DNA from: Vespa crabro
Taxonomy: Eukaryota; Arthropoda; Insecta; Hymenoptera; Vespidae
Direction of reading: 5' to 3'
NCBI RefSeq assembly: GCF_910589235.1
Contig: NC_060961.1
Coordinates: 3,805,001 to 3,869,000 of the forward strand
Length of the DNA: 64,000 nt
The notes under the pieces were generated by a model that searched no databases, was not told where the DNA came from, and saw only the letters and a program-made list of their open reading frames with translations. Each line of letters starts with the position of its first letter. Positions within the stretch are counted from its first letter, which is position 1. The translations under genes and the position numbers were made by a program. This document shows positions 44,421-56,955 of this stretch, one piece after another.

Positions 44421-45324
44421 ATGTCACCCCGTTGGAGTTTGAACGTCGTCTATTCACCGACGCATTGCGATAACTGCTTTGTCGCGCGAGTTAATTCCAA
44501 GCTCGTCGATTTGGATAAGACGGATATCTCGTTAAACTGGATAGCAATTAATCTCGATTATAAATGATACATACATTTTATGCGACATGACACACTTACG
44601 TTTAATTCTTTTCTTTTTCTTTTGATCAACATTCATCTAGGTTTCCTTTTTTGTCATTTTTCATTACAACTAGGAAAGAAAAAGTCTATATGGGATATAT
44701 GTAAAAAATTAGAAACGTCAAAGATACGAAAACAACTTAGGAAGAAATGTTAAAATTCGATTATGAATGAAGCAAAGGGTTAATGTATAATATAATTATT
44801 ATCATGTTTAATTAATCACATAGAAATTTATGAAATAATGTAATCATTGTTAAATAAAATTCTCTTATCGTAAGATCGTATCGTTTTCGAATATAGCGTG
44901 AGACAAGTGAGATCGTAATTTCGATCAAAGTACAAATTTGAAAGATGTCATAATGTATTTATCTACGTTAAGTCTTACTTAAATCAAAATTTCGGTCTTT
45001 CGTCGTGCTTGATCTTACGATCGTCAAAACGACGTTGTTCTTCGACGCCAAGAAATAGGAAGGAGGACACGCTCAACGAAGCGTCGTCTATATTTCCGTC
45101 GAAACGACGCCGTTATCCGTAGTCGTTATACGAGTCGAAGGAACTGGGACTGGAAGACTAAGGGATGAAAGAGAAAGAGACAGAAAAAGTCGGAAACTGC
45201 TACGGAAATATAATATTCCTGTCAGAGCGAGGAAACAGAAATAATTTGATTAATGAAGGCTATTTAAAATAAGTCTTTAGCGTCGTCGGGTCAGGACGTT
45301 GCCGGCACTCGAGCGATTCTCGAA

Positions 45325-45593
45325 AGAATCGTTTCTTTCTCTTTTTCTTCTTCTTTTTTTCATTCTATTTTTTCTTTTTCTCTCTTCTTTCTTTAACAAC
45401 CACGATCCTTCAAGAAACGACCTTTCCCTCTCTCACCCTTTTCTCTCTCTCTCTCTCTCTCTCTCTTACCCTCTTTTCTTTCTTTCCTTCTCTCTCGTTC
45501 TCTCTATTTCCCTTTCTCTCTCTCTCTCTCTCTCTCTCATCCTCTTTTCTTTCTTTCCTTCTCCTTCTTTCTCTCTATTTCCCTTGCTCCCCC

Positions 45594-45628
<35 letters not shown>

Positions 45629-45650
45629 CTTTTTCTTGCCCCTTTTCCAG
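45325..45650. repeat. polypyrimidine region with internal 71-bp-period duplication
   Basis: Almost pure C/T for over 300 bp. Segments 45470-45514 and 45541-45585 are the same non-dinucleotide sequence (three mismatches in 45) offset by exactly 71 bp, each embedded between (CT)n runs. The plus-strand LSLSL frame is an artefact. Confidence 0.92.
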
Positions 45651-45895
45651 CTTCACGAGACGGTTGCAATGATAAACGTTGAACGTCCGGTTTCAAGCGC
45701 TTGGAATATGAATTATTTTTTTACCGTCCTTTGTGTACAGCCGCGATATAAGGTTTTAAATCCTATTATTCAATGGTAAAAAGATTGCGCGCGGCGATAT
45801 CGGAATACGGCTCGTTACATGTAAATGCAAGGAGCGCTCGCTTTCGAGGACTACATTGGAATTATAAATTATAGACGGTCCCGCGAGCACCGTGT

Positions 45896-45934
<39 letters not shown>

Positions 45935-45987
45935 ATGTCTCTCTCTTTCTCTCTTTTCTCCTTTCCTTCTCTCGGTCCTTTCTCCCT

Positions 45988-46026
<39 letters not shown>
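45896..46026. repeat. (CT)n region
   Basis: CT runs with TTT and ATG breaks and three CCCT units near 45984-45994. Confidence 0.95.
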
Positions 46027-46028
<2 letters not shown>

Positions 46029-46560
46029 CGCACCGGTTTCCCGCCCCAATCCGAGCATCAATTAAAAAAGAGTGCCCGGCCAGGGAGTAAAGAATATTAA
46101 TTTTCTCCGACTACGCAATTCTTGACGTTCGTTCGCATTCAAACGAGCGATCTCCGCGTCCACCACCGTGCGCTTTTTAAAATAAAGAAGGAAAAAAAGA
46201 AAGAAGAAACAAGAAAATGAGAAAAAAAGAGAGAAAAAGAAAGGAAGAAAAGAGAAGAAATTAAAGGGGACTGGACGATTGCCCACTCGCTCGAGCGAAA
46301 AAATATATAATCGACCTGTTCGTTATTTGAACACCAATTTTAGGAAAGAATTTCGTCCCTCCACTTTCTTCCTATTTTTATTCTTTTCTATTTATTATCC
46401 TATTTTTTCTTTTTCTTTTTTTTTTTTTTCAATGATTAAACGATGACATACTTTCGTTTTTGAACTTTTGATATTTAACGCGATCGGAATCAAAGTTCAG
46501 TCGACTTTTCCTCCGAGTACGTGATAACTGTTTTTATCTCGTTCTCTCTTTTCCTCTGTG

Positions 46561-46566
46561 TATATT

Positions 46567-46603
<37 letters not shown>

Positions 46604-46629
46604 GTAGATATATATTTATATATATACAT
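46561..46629. repeat. (TA)n compound repeat
   Basis: TA with TTTATA, CATA and GATA variants. Confidence 0.92.
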
Positions 46630-46975
46630 TTTTCTCTTTTCCTCATTCGCTCTTGCGCCTTCAGGGAGCAAGAGCGGTCCTCTCTGTGTAATCGCGGTAT
46701 TCAGAGGCGGCGAGGACTCGCATTAAAAAGAAAAACATGGGATGAAACGTAGCGCGGGAGATTTTTCCTCTCGTTCATTTTTACAAAGCATGTGCATCCA
46801 CCATTAACCCTTTAGTATCAAGGTGCGATTGTTGGGACATAAAAATATTTCTAAAGCAGAGATATGTCTATAGACGTATATAAATAGAAATTTTTTATCA
46901 TAGAGTTTTCTTTTCTCACATGATAAAAATGAATTCGTAATTTAGAAATAATTGTTTCATTGACAAGACGACAAA

Positions 46976-47188
46976 ATGAATGGAAAGGAGTTCGATAAAA
47001 AAAGAAAAAGTTTGTTATTAATCGAAACGATAGGCTTAAAGCATAAATTCGAGAGATCCTTTTCAAGGGTAATAGAAAGTTTGGTTAAGGAAAATTTGTA
47101 CGATAAAATGAAAATGATCCTTTATCTTTCTTCTATCTCTTTCTCAAAATGGGATTCCTTTTTTACTGATTTTCGTCGAGTGTCGTAA
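46976..47188 (+). CDS. hypothetical small ORF, 70 codons
   Basis: A true ATG in ACAAAATGAA context, a good insect start, opens MNGKEFDKKRKSLLLIETIG and continues with alternating charged and hydrophobic residues to TAA at 47186-47188. No simple repeats and no recognised family. Codons are A+T-rich like the flanks, so a chance frame is quite possible. Confidence 0.15.
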   Translation: MNGKEFDKKRKSLLLIETIGLKHKFERSFSRVIESLVKENLYDKMKMILYLSSISFSKWDSFFTDFRRVS

Positions 47189-49391
47189 AACGAATCGAAA
47201 CTCGTTATATTCTTTCCCCCATAATTGTAGAAAAGATATTAATAACTTTTCCGATATCAATAGGGTTTTATGATTACAAGGGAATCTCTCGAAACGTTCA
47301 TTTTTCGTTTCACCAATGGATAGAAACGTGAGCTAGACCTTGTTCTCGTTTCTCATCGTTAAATACACATTATGTTCTGCCATTGCGATCGTATTCTATG
47401 ATTTCCTTTGTTCCCGATAAATCATTCAGAGTAATCTAACCGCCGTTGCATCCATCGTGAACGAGCGTATCTCGAGTAACATTTTACGTTCTCCTCATCG
47501 AAGAAAGATTCCTTTCGATTCCACTTTAACAGATCGAACTTGACGTGACCTATTAATGATTATAGATGTTCGATATTTGTTGATATGACAAAGAAATACG
47601 TAAGTAGAAAGTTTGTAAATATTATATCACCAAAGGAATACTTATTAACAAAAAATATACACATTAGGAAAGATTTAAGAGCGATTGTAATCTCTATGTT
47701 TTCTTTTCTCTTTCTTTCGTTCGTTCTATTTGATTTAATGAGTCAGTCGTAGTTAGATCTTCGCATAGGAAAGGTCGCACGAGACTAAAGCATAACGATA
47801 AATCTTAGTTTTAATATTGTTCCCTTTTCAGTATTCTTTATACGATATGATAAGTAACATATAATTATATCTATCGTACTTTAATTAAAATATATGTTAA
47901 CTGAGATTGGTATTATTTGAACAAAAATCTAATAATACGGTATTAAAATAATTTGCTTTCTAATCAAGGAGTTAAAACAAGACAACTTTGGAAAAAGACC
48001 CGGTAAAATAGGTTGAGTCACGTTTCCCTCTGAAAGTTAAAAATCAGGACGAACGAGGGCCGACGGATGTAGGAGACATAGAAAAAGACGTTCATCCACT
48101 CTCGACAAAGGGTAGGCTTGCCAAACGAGATACCTCTCACCCCCGTTTCAATCATCTTCCCTACTGTGGTGTCTCGACCTCCCAGAAGTTTTGCGAGGTA
48201 AGCAAGGACCGTGGAGGGCTACACCACAGGCTTCTTCTTCTTCTTCTTCTTTCCTTCTTCTTCTTCTTCTCTTTTACCTCCTCATCCTCTTTCCTTACCT
48301 CAAACACACAACGAGTACCACCGACCGATGAGCTTCCGCGTTTATATTTCACGATCTGCCCGCGGTGAATCGGCGCGCAAAGATTGTCAAAGGTCCTCCT
48401 TTAATTATCGGCTTGTATTTGGTATCTCGTTTTCTTCATCCTCCTTCACCTACCCCACCACCACACCTCCCTTTCCTGTTCGTCGTCGCTCGACGAATAG
48501 CTTTTGGCTGTCTTCCAACGGAAATTGTTTTTAAGATCGTATCCAGAGCGAAGGACCGACGAGGTACAACGAACGAGATTCGAAAGGAAGGAAGCTTTTG
48601 CTTGCGTTCCGGTTTCTATTCTCTTCTTATTTCTTCTCTTTCCTTTATGTTTTTTACTTTTTTTTTCTTTTTTTTTCTTTTTTTTTATCCCTTGTACAAT
48701 TTCATTTTTCTTCCTTATTGTCGAATTTTATTTAAACTAAAACGAATAGATTTTCCTTTGATAATTATTAAAATATTATTGATTGATCGAAGTAATTATT
48801 CAGATAAGGAAAAGTCCGATAAAACGTTAGAAAAACATATATTTAATGTTAGATAATGGTTCTTGTATTGTAATAAGTCGTACAATTACAACGAACGCTT
48901 GTATCCCACGTTAGTCATAACCGAGTACATCGTTTATCATGAAGTCAGTCTACATTTTGTATTCGTATCGTTCCTATGTAAATTTCATACAAAGGGTCCT
49001 TGAATTGTTGTACGGCTACTATTTCTTCCTTTATGAATTATTTTGTCGTTATCTTTGTTATTATCAAATTTAAATTATATCGTAACATTGAAACGATTAA
49101 TTTTTAATTGTAACATTAATATGATTCATTTTTAATCTTTAGTAATTAAACTGTTTTTATTCGATAGCACAGTGGTATTTAAAGAGTAATGAAAAAAAAA
49201 AAGAAAGAGAAAAAATAATGTTCTTGAAATAACCGATAACAAATCGGAAAATTTAATGGATCGATTTTACAATTATCCATATTTAAAAGCGAGCTTTAAA
49301 GATCTTATATATTCGTCCTTGATCTTTCGACGTTTATCTCGCTTGTTCTCTTCAAACTATTAGGAACCTTTTGATCTTGCTACATACTTAC
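47189..49391. other. mostly non-coding interval
   Basis: Includes a (TTC)n array (48231-48271) and poly(T) (48659-48687). A minus-strand frame at 48299-48400 (34 codons, includes APIHRGQIVKYKRG) ends at TTTGAG|GTAAGG, a good 5' splice site, but its upstream boundary has no pyrimidine tract. The overlapping plus-strand frame (48365-48856, 163 codons) is complex only in its first 100 codons. Neither is recognised. Confidence 0.45.
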
Positions 49392-49448
49392 CTGTCTTTT
49401 ATCGGGCTCTTCTCTATCGTTGGACGGGCAAAGATGAGTCAGATGTTT
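49392..49448 (-). other. candidate 57-nt microexon with near-ideal 5' splice site
   Basis: On the minus strand the 57-nt segment ends GACAG|GTAAGTATG, complementary to the U1 5' end over about nine bases. It begins after GTTTGTGTTAG (49449), a modest 3' splice site with a CTAAAC branch-like motif about 18 nt upstream. Exactly 19 codons are open in one frame only (KHLTHLCPSNDREEPDKRQ); the other two frames stop. A symmetric in-frame cassette like this is typical of alternative exons. The gene is not identifiable. Confidence 0.28.
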
Positions 49449-50150
49449 CTAACACAAACGTTGTTTAGAATGGAAAAATAGATAAGATCAAACTTTCGCC
49501 ATTTTTATTTTCAATGTTTATTCGAGATAATTTCTAATTAAACTTTGATTCTTTAATAATTCGAGTCAATTTAATACTCACAGTTTATTTTATCGGTTCC
49601 GTTCAATATAAACAACAATCAACGTATTAAATTGAAAGGAAATTTTAAATCATCTTTTCAATAGAAACGTAATTATTGAAAACGGCTTTACTGTTTTTTG
49701 TACGCGCGCGAACATACGTATGGTATTGCATACGACCATATGTCATTGAACGAAACGTGATATATATATATATATAGTAAATTAGATTTATCTTTGAACA
49801 TTTCATGAACTGTCGCTGTATTTTTCTTCGGCATCGTTCCCTCGTGCAGTTCGATCATTCCGCTTATCCCCATTGCTTCCATTTATACCTAGACATCTTT
49901 ACTTCTAGTTTTATCTTCGAAAAGGGTCGAACGTATCATCGAAACCAACGAGTGCTTTTCGAAAATACCGAGAGATAAGAAATACCTTGCGATAATGACG
50001 AATATACTGAGGGATAGGTATTATAGATAAGATAGAAACAAATATATGTTTACAGATACGACTAACATAATCCCTTGGTTCGAAATAATATTCGAGATAG
50101 TTTCGAAAATAGTATACTTGTAAGTTATTGTTATTTTATTAACTCGTATC

Positions 50151-50180
50151 ATATATATATATATATATACCAAATACATA

Positions 50181-50216
<36 letters not shown>

Positions 50217-50217
50217 C
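50151..50217. repeat. (TA)n compound repeat
   Basis: TA runs separated by CCAAATACA and CATA. Confidence 0.93.
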
Positions 50218-50585
50218 TTGATATAATACATTTGTAGGTTAAAACAATGAACATACCCTTTTCGAAACATATCACAAGGTTTCATCTACGAGTATCTCTG
50301 TAGAACGTTTTCACCGATGTTTCTATAGATCCACCTTAGCTAACATATAAAACAAGAGAATTTAGAGAAAACATAGAAAGAAAACGTATCTTCTTTTCTC
50401 TCTCACTTCGATACATCGTATCGAAACGTTTTGAGTAGCCCTTTTTTAGTCTTATACATTCTTACCTTAACCCTCCTCGTTCCTGTATTATTCTGTCGAA
50501 GATATCGAGGGGCGATAAACGAAAAATAGAGATAAAAGAAACGAAGCTAGCTAGAAAGAAGATACAAGAACATCGATCCCATTCT

Positions 50586-50589
<4 letters not shown>

Positions 50590-50620
<31 letters not shown>
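50590..50620. repeat. (CT)n tract
   Basis: Pure CT then TTTTT. Confidence 0.95.
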
Positions 50621-50625
<5 letters not shown>

Positions 50626-51066
50626 CTTTCGATTCATCATCTACAGTCGATCATTTTCCTTTCTACGAGTCTAGAAAATGTTCTTACGAATAGAGAATGT
50701 TCGAATTTTTGAATCGAAACGAAACTCGTCGTGCACTTTTGAAAATTTCTCACAAATATTCTCTTTGTAGAAAGCTCGACGTTACGAAATTCTACAAGTA
50801 GAAATTCGAATGGGGCCGATATATTTTTCTTTCCCCCGATTCTTTTCCTTTTCCTCTTTGCCATAGGTTTTCTTTGGTAGTTTCGATTGAAAGAAAGAAG
50901 AACGTCTTGTTCAAGTAAGAGAAACAAAGAATCCGCATTGAGAATTTTTTGTCTTCTTTTTTATTTGCTCGTGTTAAAAGAAAAAAGAAAAAAAAAGGAA
51001 GAAAGAAAAGAAAGAAAGAAAAAAACACATGTTTTTCTCTTTATAAGAAATTTCAATTAAGGTACT

Positions 51067-51094
51067 CCCCCCCCCCCCCTCCTCCCCATCCCCC
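51067..51094 (-). other. G-quadruplex motif with (G)13 on minus strand
   Basis: Plus strand: C13 (51067-51079), TCCT, C4, AT, C5. The minus strand satisfies the G4 rule, and the plus strand could form an i-motif. It is the longest C/G homopolymer in the window. Confidence 0.75.
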
Positions 51095-53230
51095 GGTTAT
51101 TTCATTCGTCCTATATTGAGATTTCACTTTTGTAGAAAGATCTACAAAGTCTTCATTTCATATTTTTCCAATTACTGTCCAATCTACAGTTGATTTTTCA
51201 TTCCAACATCGAAATTTTAGTTATGAAATATGAAACAAAGGAGATCATTTATCGGCAGTATTCACTTTGTGAATCTTTTCTTTGACTTTTTCTTCGATTT
51301 CTTCTTTCACCTCATTTTAGCATTGATAACGAATTGAGAAGAAATACTATTTGCATGCAGGAACTCTCCTTAATCTTTCTCTTTCTTCTCCTTTGACTAA
51401 ATTGTCGATTTCGTGACTGCGAAAATTGATGATTCCGAGAATTGATTGTTGGAGATATCGTTCGTCAAGATTGTACGTTTTCTTTTAAATACTTACAAAG
51501 TATTATTAAAGGAAGGAATTACATGAAGTAGAAAGAACGAAGATGTTAAAGGATCCTTCAGAGTTATCTTTTTTTGCACGTTAATCTTTCGATTTTATGA
51601 CGACAGAAGGAAAAGCGTTGAGTTTCGTGAAATTCGTTTTTTTTTTTCTTTAATTTGTTTGTTTTTTTTTTTTTGTCTTTTTATTTTTTATTCATTACAA
51701 CTTTAACTTGACTCGAAATGATCGTCACTTTAAAGGATATTCTTTTAATAGAAAATCGATAATAAATTTGATTAGAAGTTTTATCGACGAACGACAGACT
51801 TTTTCAGTCTTTTCAAAACATTTCCGTTTAATTCTAAGTTTTCATTTCGAACATTTGATATTTCAAACGTATCGTCGTTAAGAGATTCCAGTTTGAAAAA
51901 CGGTACAAGTTTGGACAGAAAGCCGAGAGGCAGGAAATCAAATGAGAGAATATTGTGTGTAACGGCCACGGCAGCTAGTTAAGAAGTTCTCGAACGACTG
52001 TCGTATCGAAGCAGACACCATTGTCATCTTATAACGATGTAATAATAAAACCGAATCTCTAACGAGCGGATCGAGTAACCCGTAGACGTCTCTCCTGTCT
52101 CGAAAGTTATCTAACAAATATTTCAACTTTCGAGACACTACGCGTTTGGAAAACTATGTGGATTAATGGAAATAAAATATTGATGCATATATATATATAT
52201 ATATAATATATAAAAGTATATATAAAAGTATCAATGTTTTGATCTCTTTTATTCGTATATCAATGATTCAAATAAATATTTCGAGATAATAATTTACATT
52301 GGAATGTTATAGTTACGTATACACATAAATACATCCACGTTGATTATACATATGATCGCGATTGTGATACGAATATGTCTCCACTCGAAAAATGAAGCAA
52401 ATTCCGAGTTCTTAATTAAGAGGAAAGAAAAGTACTATCGTTCCTTTTACCCTATCGTAAGGACGGGTCACGCACGGAACAACGTAACAATGCTAATCAG
52501 GATCTCAATGTATGCAGGCATGAGTAAGTATATATTTTTGAAGACCACGTTATCGAATTCTCGCTTCGTCGGTTGCGTTTTATGCGTCTCGGAAATCTAA
52601 ATATGCGATATATGTAGGTACATTCAAGTTTTATCATCTTGGGACAGGAATGCTACATGTAAAATTTGTACTTTGTTGATAATAATTAACGATATATAAA
52701 ATGTGTACTTTAATTTTTAAAGAGCCAACATGCACGGAGATGCCAACATGCAAATTCGTAGAATAGTCCTACTCATTAGTTGATGGCAAACAAATCATGG
52801 AATAGCACGAATGGAATAGAACGATCATAAAATATAGAACGACTCTTAATCGAAGTAACGACCGTGGAGAAAATATTAAGAAAATATTACTTTAAAAAAC
52901 AAAACAAAGCTTAAAAGTATTACAGGAGATCGGTGAAACGATAAAAAGTTTGACAGGCAAAAAAGGATTTCGAGAGACGTCAAAACTGTGCAAAATGTTG
53001 ATAAGATAATGGCGTGCCTGAGACGTTCGAGAACATTGAAAGGATCTTCTAGAGCACATCGTTGTCTTTCCTTCGTCTAATCGATCACTTTCATTACAAT
53101 ATCATTAACTCGAGTTGGATTCTCTTCAATTTCTCACGATGTGTTCCATGAGCGAGCTCGAGCGAGTTTTGGACCTCTCTTTGGTCTTAACGATATTTCA
53201 TTCAAATCGTCGTTCTGAAAAGTATTGATG
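51095..53230. other. non-coding interval
   Basis: A+T-rich with poly(T) blocks (51638-51675) and a short (TA)n (52188-52205). A frame from ATG 52352 is open for 82 complex codons to 52600 and contains an internal GTAAGTATAT 5' splice-like site, but is not recognised. Confidence 0.55.
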
Positions 53231-53497
53231 ACTTGGCGAGTTTTATCGCGTCATCGGTAAAGGAAGCCAACATGGACGAATCCTTTGGTCGTCCTTGGTG
53301 GTTTGCAAACAACGAAGAACCCTTTAGTTTATGCGAATGCATCGCGAGCTTTATCGTTGCTCGATCGATTGGTTGTCCTCTTAAAAAAGAGGCAGGTGTC
53401 TCTACGAAACGATTTCGAAAATTCTAACTCGAGGATCGAGCTCGATGATGTTCCCTATCGATCGTCCCTTTTACAAACGGTTGGTCGAATTCGATAA
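53207..53497 (+). other. two overlapping open frames, unidentified
   Basis: Two plus-strand frames stay open over the same TCGA-rich island: one contains ANMDESFGRPWWFANNEEP and stops at 53427; the other contains NASRALSLLDRLVVLLKKRQ and stops at 53497. Neither has a supported ATG start beyond an internal one in the first frame, nor clear splice sites. Mutual overlap suggests stop-poor DNA or a conserved non-coding element. Confidence 0.12.
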
Positions 53498-54957
53498 CTC
53501 GGGGAACAGTCTGGCTTGGTTCGAAACTACGATTTTAGCTCGTGTATTGGATTGTAGAAGATAACGACGAAATGAGAACGAGGACGATGTAGTTAGGACG
53601 ATCCTCTGGCGCCAAGATACAATTCGAACAATACGAGAATTCGTAGCCTTGTTTTATTATCCGTATTACTTAATCGAAGATATTTTCCAAGCGTTATTCT
53701 ACAATGATTCTATATTAATGGCAAAAAATCTTAAGCAAGTAATTACAGAAGTGAATGATAAAGTACTGTAATAATTTTATAGAAAGTTCCTTTATTTTTT
53801 TTCTTTTTTTTTTTTTCTTTAGATTTAGAAATATATTTTATGTTTTATGATATATTAACAATCGGAGAGTACATCGTTAAAGAAAATTCAAAGCTTTAAC
53901 AACCTCGTTTTCGAAACGAAACCAATTTTATTTATTTCATAGCACAAGGAAGAGTTATGATCACTGGGACATTCTGCACATTGCATTTTCGTAGAATTCA
54001 AAGAATTGTTGGATCGTAACATAGGAGAAACTGGTTTCTAAACAATAACAGAAAAATGATCGAGATGGCAGCTATTGTCTGACTCGGGACAGTGTCCGAA
54101 TACGATCACTATCGATTTCATGGAATAAGCGAAGAGTAGGTAGTGTAACAGTGCGAATTAAGGGAATATCTGGAGAGACAAGGTAGCTATGTTATGACTT
54201 CGGATGTTATCGGTATCGAACAGTTCTACCGTTCGTTATATTGTATACAGACACTATAGTACTCATTATCGCGAATAGACATATGTTACGAGAGATAAGC
54301 AGAACAGGATCTTTGTTACTTTAATATAATTTTATTATATTTATTTAACAACTTATGAAATATAACTTGCGAGACACATTGAAAAGTATAATCATTAATA
54401 TTTTGATTATAATATTATACGATAACTGTAGATAATAAAAACGAGATCGTAAGAAAATGTTCAATGATATCGTTATAAAAGAGAATATCATGAATAAAAA
54501 ATGATGACAATGGATCGATATAAAAGAGATTTTATTGCCTGAACACTTAAATATATTGCACACAATCGGATTATTATTCTCACTCTTGAGTCGAAAAACG
54601 AAGATGAAAATAAGGAAAATCTAGTTCGTTTTCTTGGAAAGTAGAAGGAAGATCTAAGAAGGATCTCTCGATCCGTAATAAAAATTCCAGTCCGCATTGA
54701 TATGCATCTACAAGATTCCAAATGCGGCAGACGCGCATTTCTCAACGTTCATTTCGTGCGATTTCAGGACTTTCCGGTGGAATCTCGTAAAAGCAAATTC
54801 TTTTACTAAGAGTCTAAGAGTCTTTCGTACTTGTTTTCGTACTTTCGACGGATTCGTCATATATTTTTTTTTTTTTTTTTTAAATTTTGTAGCTATGAAA
54901 GGTTTATCAGATATCTGTCTATCAATAATTTTTCTTACGCTTAGTGTTTTCATTTAT

Positions 54958-54994
54958 TTTTTTTTCTTTTCCCTTTTTTTTTTTTTTTTTTTTT
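54958..54994. repeat. poly(T) tract
   Basis: T-rich run with CTTTTCCC break. Another T16 run lies at 54867-54882. Confidence 0.92.
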
Positions 54995-55766
54995 CTTTTT
55001 CGACTAATTCGTTGTAAAAATATAATCCGCCAATCCAACGACCGATCATCGAGTCACCGAGTCGGAATCTCTCGGAAATACGCAGTTTCGTTCGCGTCTC
55101 ATCGTTTTGCTTGGAATGCATTTAACCGGATTATGGTAAATTGCGAAATTTCTAAAAAGGATGATAAAAATTCGCGTTGCTGTTCAACGAGCGTATATCA
55201 GAGACTATGACGATATTTTGCTGCGAGTCGATGAACTCAGCCACGAATAAAACAAATGGGATTCCGAAATGGAAAGTGATAACGGTTGATAGAAAGGGTT
55301 GTTACTATCGGCGCCCTTTTTAAAATATTTTTTTACTAATAGACCTGCGGGTTTTCGGGCGATCTGCCAATTCGACGTCGAATCTTGTCGGTTGCGTTCT
55401 CTGCTCTTCTCTTCAACGGAAACGCATTTCGTCCTTCTCTAAGCCTCGCCCACACCTACCATTTTACTCCCACTAAATTTGACCACCCAGAGGTAAAGTG
55501 GCGGGTAATAAATGAGCGGGCTCGGAGTACCTCGCTTGCAGGTCCAATTTCCCAGGAGAGTACACCAGACAAAACCGCAGCCTAAAAACAATATCCTTCT
55601 AGGTTGGAGTGACAGCCAATTCGATGGTCTGCCTATATGCCCGTATCCATGACTTATCGTGTTGTTCGCTAGAAACTCAAAGAGAATAAAAATCAGCATC
55701 TCAGTACTTTTATTCTAAGATATTGATTATTTTTTAATTAGAACTTTTTCTTTCATTTCCTTTTCC

Positions 55767-55776
<10 letters not shown>

Positions 55777-55797
<21 letters not shown>
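55777..55797. repeat. (T)21 homopolymer
   Basis: Preceded by CTTTTC units. It lies 160 bp upstream of the signal-peptide-like candidate. Confidence 0.93.
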
Positions 55798-55956
55798 CCC
55801 CCGACAAAATATCGCACTTGTGAGAAACATCGTTTATAGAGAAACGAGGAAAGAAAATAATAGATACGTATTTTCAAGTAACAAATTTTGTTTGGCATCC
55901 TCGATTTAGAATCCCTCTAGGCTACATAGTTTATTTCCACTCGAAAATGATTTCGG

Positions 55957-56088
55957 ATGGCGGCAGCGGTATTGGCAGCGCGGAGCCAACCACTTGGCTC
56001 CATCCATATCGCTTTTCTCTTTCTCCTCGTAGCACGACTCTTCTCACTTGCGAGTTCGACGAATCACACGGACACCGGCTTGTGTCTC
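55957..56088 (+). CDS. candidate start exon encoding a signal-peptide-like sequence
   Basis: An ATG followed by GCGGCAGCGG opens 44 codons: a short basic/Ala-rich start (MAAAVLAARSQPLG), a hydrophobic core (IHIAFLFLLVARLF), a small-residue stretch (SLASS) where signal peptidase could cut, then polar TNHTDTGLCL with an N-x-T glycosylation motif. It ends at GTCTC|GTAAAG, an acceptable 5' splice site in phase 0; unspliced, the frame stops at codon 64. Start context is moderate. Another frame from ATG 55947 is open for 117 codons over the same DNA, which weakens the case. The best coding candidate here: a secreted or membrane protein start, family unknown. Confidence 0.28.
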
Positions 56089-56350
56089 GTAAAGTGGAGA
56101 AGCCAAGTTCGGGAAGCCACATCCAAACTTTCATGGATTCGAGCCTGACACGCTCTTTAATACAAGTTTTCCATTCGAACGTTAAACTTTCCCTCGCTTT
56201 TAGTTTATTAATTAGAGAAGTAAATCTGTCAACGATACGAATTGTTGGCTGTCTCTTAATCGAAGAATCGGTCTTTTTAATTGTTTATAGAAATAAATGA
56301 GTTCATTTAAAAACTTCTCATTATTTCTACTTAGAAAATGGAAGAATTTC

Positions 56351-56374
56351 AAAAAAAAAAAAAAAAAAAAAAAA
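56351..56374. repeat. (A)24 homopolymer
   Basis: A-run followed by GAAAAA units. A second A22 run lies at 56692-56713. Confidence 0.95.
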
Positions 56375-56879
56375 GAAAAAGAAAAGAAAAAGTCACATAA
56401 AAGGATCATAGAAAATGAATTTTTCTTTTTCTTTTTCTTTTTTTTTTCTTTTTTTATTATTATTATTATTTTATCATTGTCCACAATTATTTTATATTTA
56501 TTTTTATATTCCTTTTTTATTATTATAAATATTTCTTGTGCGTTCAACAATGAAATATGCTCCTTTGTCTCTCCCTTTTCGAAAAAGTTTGATTTAATGG
56601 TTAAACCCTTTTCAAGAAACCTTAATAACGAGCGACTATTCGTTAGGCTCTGTTTTACAATGTGTAAAAATGTAGTACTTTGCTCATATAGAAAAAAAAA
56701 AAAAAAAAAAAAAGAACGTGTAGAGCGCGCGTGCGAACGCGTTAATTATCTCGCAATGTCTTCGTAATGAAAAATTATTGCTGATAATTATTCGTAAGCA
56801 CGGACGATCTTTGTTAAAACGGTCTTGTTCGCAAGCGTACTATTTGTTCCGGCCAACCACTTTTCGTAATCTTCTGTAT

Positions 56880-56881
<2 letters not shown>

Positions 56882-56925
<44 letters not shown>
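56882..56925. repeat. (CT)n tract
   Basis: Pure CT for about 44 bp; first of an alternating CT-GA-CT set. Confidence 0.96.
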
Positions 56926-56927
<2 letters not shown>

Positions 56928-56955
56928 GGTACTCTGGAAAGAATTATAATCACAG

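Noticed and set aside
44769..46819. piggyBac-like AAAGGGTTAA and TTAACCCTTT ends about 2 kb apart
   Set aside because: Their orientation points outward rather than inward, the matches are short, and no transposase-like frame lies nearby.
48509..48560. F-box-like string LPTEIVFKIVSRAKD
   Set aside because: Only about a dozen residues fit, no leucine-rich or WD repeats follow, and the frame soon enters poly(T).
49382..49394. ATACTTACCTG, identical to the 5' end of U1 snRNA
   Set aside because: The following bases do not continue as U1; it is the reverse complement of a 5' splice site.
52508..52530. Six-base exon between TATGCAG and GTAAGTATAT
   Set aside because: Too short to support; strong motifs of this kind are expected by chance in this much sequence.
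55440..55700. Unusual repeat-free segment open for 86 codons on minus, considered as a transposon fragment
   Set aside because: No transposase or reverse-transcriptase motif, no terminal repeats, no start codon; left as unexplained sequence.
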